DNA of 64,000 bases from Sulfuritalea sp. (lineage in GTDB: Bacteria > Pseudomonadota > Gammaproteobacteria > Burkholderiales > Rhodocyclaceae): NCBI GenBank assembly GCA_016716965.1, contig JADJUP010000052.1, positions 62,001 through 126,000 of the forward strand, given 5' to 3'. Both the position numbers and the translations under genes were made by a program. Below the pieces are notes generated by a model, which saw only the letters and a list, made by a program, of their open reading frames with translations, had not been told where the DNA came from and made no database searches. Shown piece after piece: positions 7,801-16,132 of the stretch. Every line of letters starts with the position of its first letter. The stretch's first letter is position 1.

Positions 7801-9144
7801 TCAGAGCGCTTTCACCAGAACTTTCGAGCGTCGCTGCAGGTTGTAGAGTTCGCGGCGCGCGGCCGGAAGGTCGTCGACGCCGGCTTCGGCAAAGCCGCGC
7901 TCGATGAACCAGTGCGCGGTACGCGTGGTCAGGACGAACAGGCGCTTGAGCTTGAGTTTCTTCGCGCGCGCTTCGATGTGGGCGCGCAACTGGTCGCCAT
8001 AGCCGCTGCGACGAAAGTCCGGCATCACGGCAAGGCAGGCGAGTTCGGCCGACTTTTCCGTCGAGAAGGGGTAGACGGCGGCGCAGCCGACGATCACGCC
8101 ATCGTGCTCGACCACCGAAAAACGCGTGATTTCCATCTCCAGACGCTCGCGGCCGCGCTTGACCAGGGTGCCGTCGGCTTCCAGTGGCTCGATCAGGCCC
8201 AGGATCGCCCCGACATCGTCGATGGTGGCATCGCGCAGGCGCGCCAGCGGAGCGCTGGTCATCACCGTGCCGACGCCGTCGCGCGTGAAGAATTCCATAA
8301 GCATGGCGCCATCGGCCTGGCGGTCGAGGAAATGCACGCGGCCGATGCCGGCGCGGCAGGCGCGCACGGCGCTGGGCAATACGCGTGCGACTTCCGGCGC
8401 CTGCGCCGCAAGGTGGCGACTGGCCAGCTTTTGCGCCTCGTCCGCGGTGAGCGCGTCGAGCAGGGCGCCCTTGGCATTTACCAGTCCGGGGGCATCGCAC
8501 AGGTAGATCAGCTTGTCGGCCCTTACCGCCACGGCAACGGCTTCGGCAACTTCCTCCCAGGCAAGGTTGAAGATCTCGCCGGTGGGCGAGGCACCGATCG
8601 GGGTGATCAAGACCACGTTCTCCTGCGCCAGGTCGGCCTGGATTTCCTCGGCGATGACCTTGCGCACGGCGCCGGTGTATTGGAAATCGATGCCGTCGAC
8701 CACGCCGACGGGCCTTGCGGTGATGAAGTTGCCGCCGGTGACGCGCAGGAAGGCGCCGGCCATAGGCGTGTTGGGCAGTCCTTGCGACAGCAGCGCCTCG
8801 ATTTCGATGCGGGTGACGCCCATGGCACGCTTGACGCACTCGAGTGCTTCGGCGTCGGTGACGCGCAATCCCTTGTGGAACTTCGGCGTCAGGCCTCGTG
8901 CGTGCATCTCGCCATCGATTTGCGGCCGGGCGCCATGGACCAGCACCAGGCGGATGCCCATGCTGTCGAGCAGCGCAATGTCATGGATCAGTGCCTGTGC
9001 CGCGCCGGCCTGCAATACCTCGCCACCAAAGGCGATGACGAAGGTGCGGCCGCGGAAGGCGTGGATGTAAGGGGCGGCCTGGCGTACCCAGGCAACCAGG
9101 CGGGCGTCGGTATCGGGCTGGCTGCTGCGGGTCTCCACGGTCAT
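7801..9144 (-). CDS. argA: Amino-acid N-acetyltransferase (N-acetylglutamate synthase) ArgA
   Basis: 447 residues: an N-terminal amino-acid-kinase-like domain (~20-290) that binds arginine as feedback inhibitor and a C-terminal GNAT domain (~300-440; the acetyl-CoA loop region is PDFRRSGYGDQLRAHIE). It makes N-acetylglutamate from glutamate and acetyl-CoA, the first step of arginine synthesis. Length matches the classical ArgA. The ATG overlaps the stop of the upstream kinase gene by four bases (ATGA), so translation is probably coupled. Confidence 0.93.
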   Translation of the reverse strand: MTVETRSSQPDTDARLVAWVRQAAPYIHAFRGRTFVIAFGGEVLQAGAAQALIHDIALLDSMGIRLVLVHGARPQIDGEMHARGLTPKFHKGLRVTDAEALECVKRAMGVTRIEIEALLSQGLPNTPMAGAFLRVTGGNFITARPVGVVDGIDFQYTGAVRKVIAEEIQADLAQENVVLITPIGASPTGEIFNLAWEEVAEAVAVAVRADKLIYLCDAPGLVNAKGALLDALTADEAQKLASRHLAAQAPEVARVLPSAVRACRAGIGRVHFLDRQADGAMLMEFFTRDGVGTVMTSAPLARLRDATIDDVGAILGLIEPLEADGTLVKRGRERLEMEITRFSVVEHDGVIVGCAAVYPFSTEKSAELACLAVMPDFRRSGYGDQLRAHIEARAKKLKLKRLFVLTTRTAHWFIERGFAEAGVDDLPAARRELYNLQRRSKVLVKAL

Positions 9145-10850
9145 TGGACGGGTTTGCCTTTCTTCGGTTGGGCCTTCACGGTCCGCGCGGCTTTCACGGG
9201 AGCGGTCGGACGCGGGGGGTTCTTGGCGACGGCCGGCTTCTTCGCCGGGTTCGGCGTGGCCGCGATTGCCTTGCCTTTCTCGGGCGTGGCGGCAAGCTTG
9301 GCTGGCTTGGCGGATTTTTTGGCCTTTGCCTCCTTGGCCGGCTTCTCCGGCTTCGGCCTCGGTGCAGGATGCCCTTCAAGCTCCGCTTCGAGACGTTCGC
9401 AAATCGTGCGCAGGATCTTGACCCGCGCATAGCCCTTGTCGTTGGCCTCGACCAGCGTCCACGGCGCGATGCCGGTGCTGGTGCGGTCGACCATGTCGCA
9501 GATGGCTTCCTGGTAGGCATCCCACTTCTCGCGGTTGCGCCAGTCTTCCTCGGTGATCTTGAAGCGCTTGAACTCGATCTTCTCGCGCTCCTTGAAGCGC
9601 TTCAGCTGTTCTTCCTGGCTGATCTGCAGCCAGAACTTGACGACGATGACGCCGGCATCCGATATGTCGTGTTCGAAATCGTTGATCTCGGAGTAGGCGC
9701 GCAGCCAGTCGGCTTCGGCGCAAAAGCCCTCGACGCGTTCAACCAGCACGCGGCCGTACCAGGTGCGATCGAAGATCGCCACCCGGCCCTTGCGCGGGAT
9801 GTGGCGCCAGAAGCGCCACAGGTAGGGCTGGGCGCGCTCTTCCTCGGTCGGCGCCGCCACCGGGATGATCTGGTAGTCGCGCGCATCCATTGCCGCCGTG
9901 ATGCGGCGGATGGCGCCACCCTTGCCGGCGGCATCGGCGCCTTCGAAGGCGCACAGCAACGCGCGTCCCTTGAAGCGCGGATCGCGCACCAGCTCGGACA
10001 GCCGCCCCTGCCATTTCGCAAGCTGCTCCTCGTAGTCCTTCTCGCTCAGCGCGTGTTTCAGGTTCAGCTCGGACAGCACGTTGCGACCGTCGATGTTGAC
10101 CCGCATCGGCGGCGCCACCGGCGTCGTGTGCTTGTCGGCGCTGCCCAGGCGCTGGCGGATCGACTCGAGAAGGATCTTGCCGGTCGTCAGCGAGCGGTAG
10201 CGGTCGTCCTCGCCTTCAATGATGGTCCAGGGCGCCCACGGCGTATTGGTCATGCGCAGCACATGGCCGACCACGTCCTGCAGCTTGTCGTAGGTCTTGA
10301 GCCGGTCCCAGTTCCACTTGGTGACGCGCCAGGCTGTCTTCGGGTCCTTCTCCAGTGCTTTCAGGCGACGCTTCTGGCCGTCCTTGGTGAGGTGGAACCA
10401 GAATTTCAGCACCAGGGCGCCTTCATTGACCAGCATGGCCTCGAAGCGGTTGATCTGGTCGATGCGCGCATCCATGTCTGCCTTGCTCATGCTGCCGTCG
10501 AGCCGGTCGTGGATCGGACTCGAATACCAGGAGCCGGCGAAGATGCCGACGCGTCCCTTGGGCGGCAGGGCACGCCAGTAGCGCCACATGAAGGGGCGCG
10601 CGCTTTCCTCGTCGGTCGGCGCCGAGAACGCCAGGGTGGAAATGAAACGCGGGTCCATCCACTCGTAGAGGATGTTGATGGTCTCGCCCTTGCCCGCGCC
10701 GTCCTGTCCGCTGACCAGGACAATGACCGGAATCTTGCCATTCTCCTTGAGGTCGTACTGCGCATCCTGAAGTGCTGCGCGCAGCGCCGGCAATTCCTTT
10801 TTGTACACGCCCTTGTCGATCTTGTGACCGATTTCCGCAGATTCGAACAT
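9141..10850 (-). CDS. pap: Polyphosphate:AMP phosphotransferase, two-domain PPK2 family
   Basis: 569 residues from the ATG at 10850; an upstream in-frame TTG at 10865 is less likely, since a GGGGAGA site sits correctly for the ATG. Two tandem PPK2 domains: the first has Walker-A GQDGAGKG, the second FEGADAAGKGG and the lid segment FDRTWYGRVLVERVEG. This duplicated form (class II PPK2) makes ADP from AMP with polyphosphate as donor. The last ~75 residues are a Lys/Ala/Pro-rich low-complexity tail, which may bind polyphosphate or nucleic acid (inference). It overlaps rsmE upstream by one base and argA downstream by four. Confidence 0.9.
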   Translation of the reverse strand: MFESAEIGHKIDKGVYKKELPALRAALQDAQYDLKENGKIPVIVLVSGQDGAGKGETINILYEWMDPRFISTLAFSAPTDEESARPFMWRYWRALPPKGRVGIFAGSWYSSPIHDRLDGSMSKADMDARIDQINRFEAMLVNEGALVLKFWFHLTKDGQKRRLKALEKDPKTAWRVTKWNWDRLKTYDKLQDVVGHVLRMTNTPWAPWTIIEGEDDRYRSLTTGKILLESIRQRLGSADKHTTPVAPPMRVNIDGRNVLSELNLKHALSEKDYEEQLAKWQGRLSELVRDPRFKGRALLCAFEGADAAGKGGAIRRITAAMDARDYQIIPVAAPTEEERAQPYLWRFWRHIPRKGRVAIFDRTWYGRVLVERVEGFCAEADWLRAYSEINDFEHDISDAGVIVVKFWLQISQEEQLKRFKEREKIEFKRFKITEEDWRNREKWDAYQEAICDMVDRTSTGIAPWTLVEANDKGYARVKILRTICERLEAELEGHPAPRPKPEKPAKEAKAKKSAKPAKLAATPEKGKAIAATPNPAKKPAVAKNPPRPTAPVKAARTVKAQPKKGKPVQ

Positions 10851-11578
10851 CACCAATCTCCCCAAAGTGCCATCATTGCCGCCACCGCGCCGGGTCCGGC
10901 GGTCTCGGTGCGCAGCACCCGCGGTCCGAGCCGTATGGCATGGAAGCCGGCGGCGTGCGCAGCGAGCAATTCACTTTCCTCGAAGCCACCCTCAGGCCCC
11001 ACCAGCAAGCTGATCGGCGCATCGGGCGCAGCGACATCGCGCAGGGATCCGCTGGCGCCCGGCGCGCAAATGAACCGCAATCCATTTTCCCGCGCCGCCA
11101 TGCCAAGGTATTGCGGCAGATCAAGGATCGGCGCCACGGCCGGGATGCGATTGCGGCCGGACTGTTCGCAGGCCGCGATGGCGATGTTGCGCCAATGCTC
11201 GACGCGGCGTTCGGCGCGTTCGGCGGAAAGCCGGACCACGCTGCGCTTCGCCGCGACCGGCTGAATGTGCGCGACGCCGAGTTCGACGGCCTTTTGCACC
11301 ACGAAGTCCATCTTGTCGCTGGCGGGCAGCGCCTGTACCAGCGTCAGCACCAGCGGCGGCTCGCATTCGGTGTCATTGAACTCGATCAAGGTGGCGCGCA
11401 GGGCCTTGCCGGCCGGATTCAGCGTCGCACGCCATTGGCCGCCGCGCCCATCGAACAGGATCGCCGTGTCGCCGGCGCCGACTCTCAGGACTTTCAGCGC
11501 ATGATGCGCGGCCTCGGCCGCCAGTTCGACCGTGGCGCCGGGATGGAGCGGAAAGGGGCAGAAGAACCTCGGTATCAT
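10850..11578 (-). CDS. rsmE: 16S rRNA (uracil1498-N3)-methyltransferase RsmE
   Basis: 242 residues, normal length. The N-terminal PUA-like part is followed by a SPOUT methyltransferase knot with LLVGPEGGFEESEL and the C-terminal LGPRVLRTETA segment, the SAM-binding signature of RsmE. It methylates U1498 of 16S rRNA. First gene of a minus-strand trio with the PPK2 protein and ArgA. The N-terminal region contains a 23-bp dispersed repeat encoding RVGAGDTA (11461-11483). Confidence 0.93.
   Translation of the reverse strand: MIPRFFCPFPLHPGATVELAAEAAHHALKVLRVGAGDTAILFDGRGGQWRATLNPAGKALRATLIEFNDTECEPPLVLTLVQALPASDKMDFVVQKAVELGVAHIQPVAAKRSVVRLSAERAERRVEHWRNIAIAACEQSGRNRIPAVAPILDLPQYLGMAARENGLRFICAPGASGSLRDVAAPDAPISLLVGPEGGFEESELLAAHAAGFHAIRLGPRVLRTETAGPGAVAAMMALWGDW
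11461..11483 (-). repeat. 23-bp dispersed repeat, copy in rsmE
   Basis: Full match to AGTCGGCGCYGGCG followed by NYACGGYGA, read in frame as part of RVGAGDTA. See the finding on this family. Confidence 0.7.
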
Positions 11579-11726
11579 TGGGGGATTATCGCCAAAACAG
11601 GGCTTCAGTGCTGCCCCGGCTCTGCCAGCGAACTATTGAGCAACGCTGGACCCGGTTTCGGCGTCGACAGAGCCGTATATTCGAGGTGGCGATGCGAGCC
11701 ATCGGAACCACGATCGGAGACAAACC

Positions 11727-12284
11727 ATGGTCAGTATTTCCCCGCCCGTATGTGACTTCGGCCGCCCGGCGATCGATTTCGAGCTTCCCGGCGTCGACGG
11801 CGGGCGTCACACACTGGCGAGTGCGCGTGGACCGCAGGGACTGCTGGTGATGTTCATTTGCAACCACTGCCCCTACGTCAAGGCCGTGCTCCATCGAATC
11901 CTGCGCGACACGCGGGAGCTTGCCGCACTGGGCGTGGGCAGCATTGCCATCATGAGCAACGACCCGACCGATTATCCGGAAGACTCGTGGGAAAACATGC
12001 AGCGCCTGGCGCGCGACCTGGCGTTCCCCTTCCCCTATGTGCTGGATGCCACGCAGGAGGTGGCCAAGGCCTATGGCGCGGTATGCACGCCGGATTTCTT
12101 CGGCTACGACGCCAGGCTCGAATTGCAGTACCGCGGCAGGCTCGACGAGTCGCGCAAGGAAACCGCACCGCAGGATGCCCGCCGCGAACTGTTCGAGGCG
12201 ATGCGGCAAGTGGCCCTGACCGGGCAGGGGCCGGCACGGCAGACGCCGGGCATAGGCTGCTCGATCAAGTGGAGGGCGGCATGA
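11727..12284 (+). CDS. Thioredoxin-family (AhpC/TSA-like) protein
   Basis: 185 residues with a thioredoxin fold of the peroxiredoxin-like, resA/TlpA-like group. The redox motif is CNHC (residues ~49-52, in MFICNHCPYVK) and a cis-proline-type region lies in TPDFFGYDA. No signal peptide, so probably cytoplasmic. This subfamily is widespread and poorly characterised; a thiol reductase or peroxidase role is family-level inference. The gene diverges from rsmE and overlaps the next gene by four bases (ATGA). Confidence 0.83.
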   Translation: MVSISPPVCDFGRPAIDFELPGVDGGRHTLASARGPQGLLVMFICNHCPYVKAVLHRILRDTRELAALGVGSIAIMSNDPTDYPEDSWENMQRLARDLAFPFPYVLDATQEVAKAYGAVCTPDFFGYDARLELQYRGRLDESRKETAPQDARRELFEAMRQVALTGQGPARQTPGIGCSIKWRAA

Positions 12285-12844
12285 AAGTCATTCTCGGTGC
12301 GTTCGCGGCATGCCTGGTGTTCGTCCTGTCGGCGGCCTCGGCCATGGCCCAGACCAACAATCTGCTGATTCAGATGCAGCCGGGTGGGGGATTCCGGGTC
12401 TGGCACGGCGACGGGCCATCGGAGCTGAGCGACGACGAGGTGATGCTGCTTGATTCCCTGGCCGAGCCGCAGGGCAGTGCCCCGATCACAACTTCGCTCG
12501 GTGCCGCGCGAGCGCGCAGCACGCCCCAGGGCGTGATCATCGAACTGGTGGACGCGACCGAGGACAAGTCCCTGCTGATCGATCGTGATGCCTGCGGCCA
12601 TCTCAAGACCTGGCATGCCGAGGGCAGGATGCAGATTAGCGAGGATCAGGTGACCGACCTGGTACTGGCGGCGGTACCCGGTGGCGGCCCGCGCCTGGTG
12701 CTGGACGGCCAACGCCATGCAAAGAGTTTTTTGACCAGCCTCGGCGTCATGGTCGCGATCTGGCGTCCGCGGAATCCCGTGAGCCGGGCGCCGGAAGCGC
12801 CACCGGCTATAAATCCACCTGCGGACCGACCTGTGCGGCAATGA
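12281..12844 (+). CDS. Secreted protein of unknown function
   Basis: 187 residues. The N-terminus is a clear Sec signal peptide (MKVILGAF, hydrophobic core, cleavage near SAMAQ). The mature part has no domain I recognise; it is rich in acidic residues and ends in a Pro-rich tail (APEAPPAINPPADRP). Translation start overlaps the stop of the thioredoxin-like gene, suggesting coupling. Its 3' end overlaps the cbbR 3' end by 38 bp in convergent orientation. A periplasmic location is inferred; no function can be assigned. Confidence 0.7.
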   Translation: MKVILGAFAACLVFVLSAASAMAQTNNLLIQMQPGGGFRVWHGDGPSELSDDEVMLLDSLAEPQGSAPITTSLGAARARSTPQGVIIELVDATEDKSLLIDRDACGHLKTWHAEGRMQISEDQVTDLVLAAVPGGGPRLVLDGQRHAKSFLTSLGVMVAIWRPRNPVSRAPEAPPAINPPADRPVRQ

Positions 12845-13736
12845 GGCGCGAGCCCTCGCTGTCCATAAATTCGACGAAGGCGGTCGCCGCCGGCATCAGG
12901 CGTTTGTCGGTGCGGTAGACGAGGCGCCACTGGCGCCTGACCGGCGTGTCATTGACATTGAGTTTGACCAGTCGGCCCACCGCACGCTCGAGACCGATCG
13001 TGTGTTCCGAAATGAAGGACAGGCCGAGCCCTGCCATCACGGCCTGCTTGATGGTCTCGTTGCTGCCGAGTTCCATGAACGCCGCCGGCACCACCTTGTG
13101 CTCGTCGAGGAATCGCTCCAGTGCACCACGCGTGCCGGAACCGGGTTCGCGGATCAGCAAGGTTTCGTCAGCAAGCTGCTTCGGGTCGATACGGCGCTTT
13201 TCGGCCAGTCGGTGCTCCGGCGCCGCGATGAAGACCAGCGGATGCTCGGCGAATACCTTGGCAACAGTTTCGAACTCTCCCGGAGGCGTGCCCATGATGG
13301 CGAGGTCGATGTCGTTTTCCGCCAGGTAGCGCACGATGGTGCCGCGGTTGCTCACCGTCAGGCTTAGTTCGACGCCCGGATGGCGACGGCGGAATTCGGC
13401 CAACAGCGAAGGCGCAAAGTATTTGGCTGTGCTGACAACGCCGATCTTCAGCTTGCCGGATTCGACTCCCTTCAGCGCCGCCAGTGCTTCGCCGGCTTCG
13501 CGCAACTGTTCCGCGATGCGCCTGGCCTGGCGCGCCACCTCCTCGCCGGCGGCGGTGAGGCGGACTTTCTTGCCGGCCTGCTCGGTCAGCGGCAGCCCGG
13601 CCTGGTCTTCAAGCGCCTGGACCTGCATCGACACCGCCGGCTGCGTCAGGTGCAGTTCCTCGGCGGCGCGCGAGAAGGACAGGTGGCGCGCCACCGCCTC
13701 AAAGATCTTCAGCTGGCGCAGGGTTACGTTTTTCAT
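12807..13736 (-). CDS. cbbR: LysR-type regulator CbbR
   Basis: 309 residues. N-terminal winged HTH (~residues 5-64: LRQLKIFEAVARHLSFSRAA, TQPAVSMQV) and a periplasmic-binding-like effector domain (~90-300). It is divergent from cbbY-cbbM and matches CbbR in length and in segments such as STAKYFAPSLL and GTPPGEFE. CbbR activates CO2-fixation genes in response to metabolites such as RuBP, PEP or NADPH. The intergenic region with cbbY contains a well-formed operator (13812-13848), so autoregulation and activation of cbbY from the same site are likely. Confidence 0.92.
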   Translation of the reverse strand: MKNVTLRQLKIFEAVARHLSFSRAAEELHLTQPAVSMQVQALEDQAGLPLTEQAGKKVRLTAAGEEVARQARRIAEQLREAGEALAALKGVESGKLKIGVVSTAKYFAPSLLAEFRRRHPGVELSLTVSNRGTIVRYLAENDIDLAIMGTPPGEFETVAKVFAEHPLVFIAAPEHRLAEKRRIDPKQLADETLLIREPGSGTRGALERFLDEHKVVPAAFMELGSNETIKQAVMAGLGLSFISEHTIGLERAVGRLVKLNVNDTPVRRQWRLVYRTDKRLMPAATAFVEFMDSEGSRLIAAQVGPQVDL

Positions 13737-13811
13737 GTGCGGACCCGGAGGAGGACAGAAGACCGTTCCGGCCGTCGATTCCGCGGGCCGTCGCGGGCGA
13801 TTTTCGTGAAT

Positions 13812-13848
13812 CTTATCACCGGCATAAGAAACCGTGACTGTTGCTTAT
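13812..13848 (+). promoter_or_regulatory. CbbR-type operator 1 (cbbR-cbbY)
   Basis: CTTAT-N7-ATAAG dyad (13812-13828) followed after 15 bp by a third CTTAT (13844-13848). AAA and GTGA between them are also shared with two other copies in the window. The layout, a strong dyad plus a downstream half-site about three helical turns away, fits LysR recognition and activation sites. Located between cbbR and cbbY. Confidence 0.72.
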
Positions 13849-13874
13849 GGGTGACTGGGGGTTATTCTTCCGCC

Positions 13875-14588
13875 ATGCTTGAAGCCCTGATCTTCGATGT
13901 CGATGGCACGCTGGCCGATACGGAACGCGACGGCCATCGCCCGGCCTTCAACGCCGCCTTTGCCGCGGCCGGGCTCCCGTGGCACTGGGACGAGTCGCTC
14001 TACGGCGAACTGCTGCAAGTGACCGGCGGCAAGGAGCGCATCCGCTTCTTCTGTGAGCGATATGCCCCGGAGTTCCTGCATCTGGCGGATGTCGAAGCGC
14101 GCATCAGGGAACTGCATGCGGCCAAGACGCAATACTACGTGGCGCTCTGCGCACAAGGCATTCCCTTGCGTCCGGGTGTGGAGCCGCTGCTGCGCGCAGC
14201 GCGGGCGGCAGGCCTGCGCCTGGCAATTGCGACCACCACCACGCCGGAGAACATCAGCGCCTTGCTGGCCCCGGACCTGCTGGCGCTGTTCGAAAAAGTC
14301 GGCGCCGGCGATACGGTGCCGAACAAGAAGCCGGCGCCGGACATCTACCAGTGGGTGCTGGCGCAGTTGGGCCTGCCGGCTTCCGCCTGTCTGGCCATCG
14401 AGGATTCCGCCAATGGCCTCAAGGCCAGCCGTGGCGCCGGGCTGGCCACGGTGGTCACGCGCACTGCCTATACCGATGACCACGACTTTTCCGGCGCGCT
14501 CGCTCTGCTGCCCGACCTGGGCGAGGTGACCGTAGCGCTGCTACGGCACTGGCATGAAACAGCTTATGGTAGTGATAAAAAATCGTGA
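13875..14588 (+). CDS. cbbY: HAD phosphatase CbbY (sugar-bisphosphate phosphatase)
   Basis: 237 residues, HAD subfamily IA. Motif I is DVDGTLADTE (nucleophile D8, acid D10), motif II TTTTPENIS, motif III/IV KKPAPDIYQW and EDSANGL. CbbY of photosynthetic and autotrophic organisms removes phosphate from xylulose-1,5-bisphosphate, a RuBisCO inhibitor; that role fits the position directly before cbbM. A phosphoglycolate phosphatase role (CbbZ) is the alternative. The last codons (AYGSDKKS) run through CbbR operator 2. A 23-bp dispersed repeat lies at 14297-14319 (KVGAGDTV). Confidence 0.88.
   Translation: MLEALIFDVDGTLADTERDGHRPAFNAAFAAAGLPWHWDESLYGELLQVTGGKERIRFFCERYAPEFLHLADVEARIRELHAAKTQYYVALCAQGIPLRPGVEPLLRAARAAGLRLAIATTTTPENISALLAPDLLALFEKVGAGDTVPNKKPAPDIYQWVLAQLGLPASACLAIEDSANGLKASRGAGLATVVTRTAYTDDHDFSGALALLPDLGEVTVALLRHWHETAYGSDKKS
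14297..14319 (+). repeat. 23-bp dispersed repeat, copy in cbbY
   Basis: 22 of 23 positions match the family consensus, in frame as KVGAGDTV. Confidence 0.62.
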
Positions 14589-14599
14589 CTTTAACTTAT
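14563..14599 (+). promoter_or_regulatory. CbbR-type operator 2 (cbbM), overlapping the cbbY 3' end
   Basis: CTTAT-N7-ATAAA (one base off the perfect dyad) at 14563-14579, AAA and GTGA in register, and CTTAT again at 14595-14599. It aligns without gaps to operators 1 and 3. The first dyad is inside the cbbY coding sequence; the site ends 73 bp before the cbbM ATG. Expected to give cbbM its own CbbR-dependent promoter. Confidence 0.72.
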
Positions 14600-14672
14600 G
14601 CAGTGGCATGGCTAACATGCCGTCCATCCGCTGCACCATTTGCCTGAACGAACAAATACCAAGGAGAACCGC

Positions 14673-16052
14673 ATGGACCAGTCGAACCGCTACGCCGACC
14701 TGAGCTTGAAGGAAGAAGACCTGATCAAGGGTGGCAAGCACATCCTCGTCGCCTACAAGATGAAGCCCAAGGCCGGCTACGGCTACCTCGAAGCCGCCGC
14801 CCACTTCGCCGCCGAGTCTTCCACCGGCACCAACGTCGAGGTCAGCACCACCGACGACTTCACCCGCGGCGTCGATGCGCTGGTGTATCACATCGACGAA
14901 GCCACCGAGGACATGCGGATCGCCTATCCGATCGACCTGTTCGACCGCAACATGACCGACGGCCGCATGATGATCGTGTCCTTCCTGACGCTGGTCATCG
15001 GCAACAACCAGGGCATGGGCGACATCGAGCACGCCAAGATCCACGATTTCTACATGCCCGAGCGCGCCATCCAGCTGTTCGACGGCCCGTCCAAGGACAT
15101 CTCCGACATGTGGCGCATCCTCGGCCGTCCGGTCAAGGACGGCGGCTACATCGCCGGCACCATCATCAAGCCCAAGCTCGGCCTGCGTCCCGAGCCCTTT
15201 GCGGCGGCGGCCTACCAGTTCTGGCTCGGCGGCGATTTCATCAAGAACGACGAACCGCAGGGCAACCAGGTGTTCTGCCCGGCGAAGAAGGTCTATCCGC
15301 TGGTCTATGACGCGATGAAGCGCGCCATGGACGAAACCGGCCAGGCCAAGATCTTCTCGGCCAACATCACCGCCGACGACCATTACGAGATGCTGCATCG
15401 CGCCGATTTCATCCTCGAAGCCTTCGGCCCCGACGCCGACAAGGTCGCCTTCCTGGTCGACGGCTTCGTCGGCGGTCCCGGCATGATCACCACCGCGCGC
15501 CGGCAGTATCCGGGTCAGTACCTGCACTACCACCGTGCCGGCCACGGCATGATTACCTCGCCTTCCGCCAAGCGCGGCTACACCGCCTTCGTGCTGGCCA
15601 AGATCTCCCGCTTGCAGGGTGCTTCCGGCATCCACGTCGGCACCATGGGCTACGGCAAGATGGAAGGCGACCAGTCCGACAAGCTGATCGCCTACATGAT
15701 CGAGCGCGACGAGTGCCAGGGCCCGGTCTACTTCCAGAAGTGGTACGGCATGAAGCCGACCACGCCGATCATTTCCGGCGGCATGAACGCGCTGCGCCTG
15801 CCCGGCTTCTTCGAGAACCTCGGCCACGGCAACGTCATCAACACCTCCGGCGGCGGCTCCTACGGCCATATCGACAGCCCGGCTGCCGGTGCGATTTCCC
15901 TGCGCCAGTCCTACGAGTGCTGGAAGGCGGGCGCCGATCCGATCGAGTTCGCCAAGAGCCACAAGGAATTCGCCCGCGCCTTCGAATCCTTCCCGAATGA
16001 TGCCGACAAGATCTTCCCCGGCTGGCGCGAAAAGCTCGGCGTGCACAAGTAA
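14673..16052 (+). CDS. cbbM: RuBisCO form II large subunit CbbM
   Basis: 459 residues, typical of form II. Catalytic and metal-site residues fall at the same numbers as in the Rhodospirillum enzyme: K166 (TIIKPKLGL), the carbamylated K191 with D193 and E194 (GGDFIKNDEP). The C-terminal phosphate-binding glycines (ISGGMNA, NTSGGGSYGH) are intact. It fixes CO2 onto ribulose bisphosphate; form II suits high CO2 and low O2. The ATG has an AAGGAGAA site. No small-subunit gene or carboxysome genes follow. A strong terminator directly downstream should make cbbM more abundant than cbbQO. Confidence 0.98.
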   Translation: MDQSNRYADLSLKEEDLIKGGKHILVAYKMKPKAGYGYLEAAAHFAAESSTGTNVEVSTTDDFTRGVDALVYHIDEATEDMRIAYPIDLFDRNMTDGRMMIVSFLTLVIGNNQGMGDIEHAKIHDFYMPERAIQLFDGPSKDISDMWRILGRPVKDGGYIAGTIIKPKLGLRPEPFAAAAYQFWLGGDFIKNDEPQGNQVFCPAKKVYPLVYDAMKRAMDETGQAKIFSANITADDHYEMLHRADFILEAFGPDADKVAFLVDGFVGGPGMITTARRQYPGQYLHYHRAGHGMITSPSAKRGYTAFVLAKISRLQGASGIHVGTMGYGKMEGDQSDKLIAYMIERDECQGPVYFQKWYGMKPTTPIISGGMNALRLPGFFENLGHGNVINTSGGGSYGHIDSPAAGAISLRQSYECWKAGADPIEFAKSHKEFARAFESFPNDADKIFPGWREKLGVHK

Positions 16053-16071
16053 GTCGCACTCTGGTAGAAAC

Positions 16072-16096
16072 AACCCCGCTGCGGCGGGGTTTTTTG
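16072..16096 (+). terminator. Rho-independent terminator after cbbM
   Basis: Perfect stem CCCCGC/GCGGGG (16074-16079 with 16084-16089), loop TGCG, followed at once by six T. It lies in the 80-bp gap before cbbQ and probably works as an attenuating terminator with read-through, since no separate promoter for cbbQ is obvious. Confidence 0.85.
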
Positions 16097-16132
16097 GACT
16101 CGCATACTTGACTGAATTGATCGGATAACGCC

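Noticed and set aside
14541..16073. 510-codon minus-strand frame opposite cbbM
   Set aside because: cbbM is unmistakable; the antisense frame is a codon-bias artefact with no start signal.
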